From Rubrobacteraceae bacterium (lineage in GTDB: Bacteria; Actinomycetota; Rubrobacteria; Rubrobacterales; Rubrobacteraceae), in NCBI GenBank assembly GCA_021156345.1, contig JAJNDJ010000102.1, positions 1 through 6,308 on the forward strand: DNA of 6,308 nt, given 5' to 3'. The translations under genes and the position numbers were made by a program. Positions within the stretch are counted from its first letter, which is position 1, and each line of letters opens with the position of its first letter. A model generated the notes under the pieces. It made no database searches. It was not told the origin of the DNA and was given only the letters and a program-made list of their open reading frames with translations. Of this stretch, positions 4,793-6,308 are shown in pieces.

Positions 4793-5747
4793 GTGCCGGA
4801 TGGCCTGGGCAGACGCCTGGGCACTCTGAGCGTACCTGCGATCGCGGCGGGCTACGAGAATCTCGTGAACTGGGCGAGAGGGTTCGGTCCTCTAGAGCGT
4901 GCCGGGGTGGAGGGCACAGGCTCCTTCGGAGCCGGGCTTACCCGCTTCTTGAGGGCTCAGGGGATAGAGGTCTTTGAGGTGATCCGCCCCAAGCGTCGTG
5001 ACCAGTACCGCTCTGGTAAGTCCGATCCCATCGATGCAGAAGCAGCAGCACGCTCGGTTCTTGCAGGCACCGCAATCGCTCAGCCCAAAGACGCCGACGG
5101 CGAGGTTGAGATGATTCGTAGCTTGCGGATTACACGCCGCTCGGCGGTGAAAGCGCGTGCTCAGGCGGCCAACCAGATACAGGCTCTGCTGGTCACCGCT
5201 CCCGAAGGGCTAAAGAGCGAACTGTGTAAACTCTCCACTGCCAGACTGATCGAGAAAGCGTCGCGGCTTCGGCCAGGTGCGACTCTTTCAGATGTAGAGG
5301 CGGCCACCAAGTTCGCGCTACGCTCGGTGGCACGTCGCTACCAGCAGCTCTCCGAAGAGATCTCCGAGCTCGATGAGCAGTTGAATCGGCTGGTGATTGA
5401 AGTCGCGCCGCAGCTCGTGGCCATGGAGGGCATTGGAACCGATACGGCCGCCTCGCTGCTGATCGCAGCCGGTGACAATCCTGAGCGGCTCAAGAACGAG
5501 GCAGCCTTCGCGCACCTGTGCGCGCCTTAACCGGCACGGCGATCGCGACGCCAACCGAGCTCTCTACGTGATCGCTATCTGCCGCATGAGCCGCGACAAA
5601 CGCACCCGGGCTTACGTCGAAAGGCGTACCAAAGAGGGCAAGTCCAAAAAGGAGATCATCCGCTGCCTCAAGCGATACATCGCCCGTGAGGTCTACCGAA
5701 TCCTCGCCTCCCTGTCTCTAAACAAACCTCCGGTTCCAGTACCTTGA
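4793..5747 (+). pseudogene. IS110-family transposase, broken by two deletions
   Basis: IS110 transposases join an N-terminal DEDD (RuvC-like) domain to a C-terminal Transposase_20 domain with a catalytic serine. Here GTG 4793 follows a good ribosome site (GGGAGGAG, 4782-4789), but the protein begins PDGLGRRLGTL, where relatives have already passed the 'GVDTHKDxH' segment with the first Asp; about 15-20 residues are missing and an in-frame TGA at 4778 bars a longer start. The rest of the first domain is intact: E40 in VEGTGSFGAG, and D78 and D81 in KSDPIDAEAAAR. A coiled-coil-like middle and GIGTDTAASLLIAAGD then FAHLCAP follow, and the frame ends at TAA 5530. The next residues of the family continue in another frame from 5523 (RLNRHGDRDANRALYVI...KSKKEIIRCLKRYIAREVYRIL) to TGA 5747. 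The skipped stretch, roughly 40-50 nt, normally holds the serine motif 'ASSGK'. Segment lengths are estimates from remembered relatives. Confidence 0.85.
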
Positions 5748-6308
5748 CGAACATAGAAGCATCACCAGGTCATCCTCCTGCTCCCAGTTCTCCCCTACGA
5801 AGGAATAGAGCTCCTCCATCAGGAAGTCCACCAGTGATCCTTCTTCGGCAGCGTGCTCCGCGACCATCCTCCTAAGCCGCGGGAAGCCGAACATCTCGCC
5901 TTTAGGGTCGTGAGCCTCGACCAAGCCGTCGCTGTAGAACAGGACGCTCTCGCCCTTCTCCAGCTCGATCTCCTTCTCCTCGTAGGACATCCCCGGCATC
6001 AGCCCCAGCGGCATCCCCCTAGCCCTCAGCTCGTCGGCCTGGTCGTCATGTCGCCTGCACGGAAGGTTGTGGCCTGCGTTGGCGTAGATAAAACGCCCGC
6101 TCTGTGGGTCGAGAATGCCATAAAAGCAGGTGACGAACGTGCTTAAGGGTATGTCCGCGACCAATGCCTCGTTGACCCGTGCCAAGACCTCCCCCGGGGA
6201 CTCCAACGGCTGAACGACGGCTCGCAGCATACCGCGGGTCGTCGCCATCACAAGTGCCGCTGGCATACCATGGCCGGTAGCGTCGCCCACTATCAACCCC
6301 AGCCGACC
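5718..6308 (-). CDS. SpoIIE-type PP2C serine/threonine phosphatase, C-terminal part
   Basis: Dephosphorylates phosphoserine or phosphothreonine on a partner protein, typically an anti-anti-sigma (STAS) protein in stress or sporulation partner-switching; the partner here is unknown. The frame enters from the right edge and gives 196 residues. Metal and fold motifs are all present: D9 in LIVGDATGHGMPAALVM, GHN in YANAGHNLP (75-83), D127 in LFYSDGLVEAHD (123-134), and D179/D180 in WEQEDDLVML. The catalytic core therefore looks complete from the first aspartate onward; any sensor domains (PAS, GAF, receiver) would lie outside the window. The last residues, about RYWNRRFV, are encoded opposite the end of the IS110 pseudogene and are not a usual ending. 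The insertion has probably replaced the natural C-terminus. The two frames overlap tail-to-tail by 30 bp. Confidence 0.9.
   Translation of the reverse strand, partial: GRLGLIVGDATGHGMPAALVMATTRGMLRAVVQPLESPGEVLARVNEALVADIPLSTFVTCFYGILDPQSGRFIYANAGHNLPCRRHDDQADELRARGMPLGLMPGMSYEEKEIELEKGESVLFYSDGLVEAHDPKGEMFGFPRLRRMVAEHAAEEGSLVDFLMEELYSFVGENWEQEDDLVMLLCSSRYWNRRFV

Larger units (their letters stand above)
4530..5750 (+). mobile_element. Decayed IS110-family element (ends approximate)
   Basis: Consists of the structured leader (about 4530-4780) and the broken transposase gene (4793-5747). IS110 elements lack terminal inverted repeats and often make no target duplication, so the ends cannot be set from this window. 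The left end probably lies between 4480 and 4540; the right end lies near 5747, where the coding sequence of the SpoIIE-type phosphatase begins on the other strand. The transposase appears inactive, so the copy could move only if another transposase acted on it. Confidence 0.55.

Overview
The window is high-GC bacterial DNA. Genes are preceded by strong Shine-Dalgarno sites and often start with GTG or TTG, and much of the DNA is non-coding. The protein style (a SpoIIE-type phosphatase, a DUF1990-like protein, an IS110 transposase of actinobacterial type) suggests a high-GC actinobacterium, possibly Rubrobacter-like. That placement is an impression from family resemblance and was not tested. 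No tRNA, rRNA or CRISPR array was seen.

Layout, left to right. Positions 1-305 (minus) hold the N-terminus of an alpha/beta hydrolase cut by the window edge. Positions 306-734 hold no convincing gene but a dense set of inverted repeats. Positions 735-1109 (minus) encode a small helix-turn-helix protein. Positions 1110-1422 are intergenic, with a promoter-like pair, a 46-bp repeat and a tandem repeat plus palindrome. Positions 1423-1689 (plus) encode a small, very acidic protein, with a competing leftward frame over 1369-1959. Positions 2085-3030 are a complete IS5-family insertion sequence: 17-bp inverted ends, a GAA target duplication and an intact DDE transposase on the minus strand. Positions 3031-3535 are gene-poor, with one weak small ORF. 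Positions 3536-4306 (minus) encode a DUF1990-like protein. About 4530-5750 is a decayed IS110-family element: a highly structured leader that may have encoded a bridge RNA, followed by a transposase pseudogene. Positions 5718-6308 (minus) hold the C-terminal half of a SpoIIE-type PP2C phosphatase that runs off the right edge.

The genes do not form an obvious pathway; this looks like a mobile-element landing zone between stress or signalling-type host genes. Three observations stand out. First, the IS110 transposase appears to have lost two short segments, and these are the ones expected to carry the first DEDD aspartate and the nucleophilic serine, while the structured leader remains. Second, the IS5 element sits inside a second copy of a roughly 50-bp repeat whose intact copy lies at 1289-1334, so the empty site can be rebuilt on paper. 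Third, a core motif of that repeat occurs three times, always in the same orientation and upstream of leftward reading frames, which suggests a shared regulatory site or a dispersed repeat. I found no multi-gene defence system or similar novel operon.
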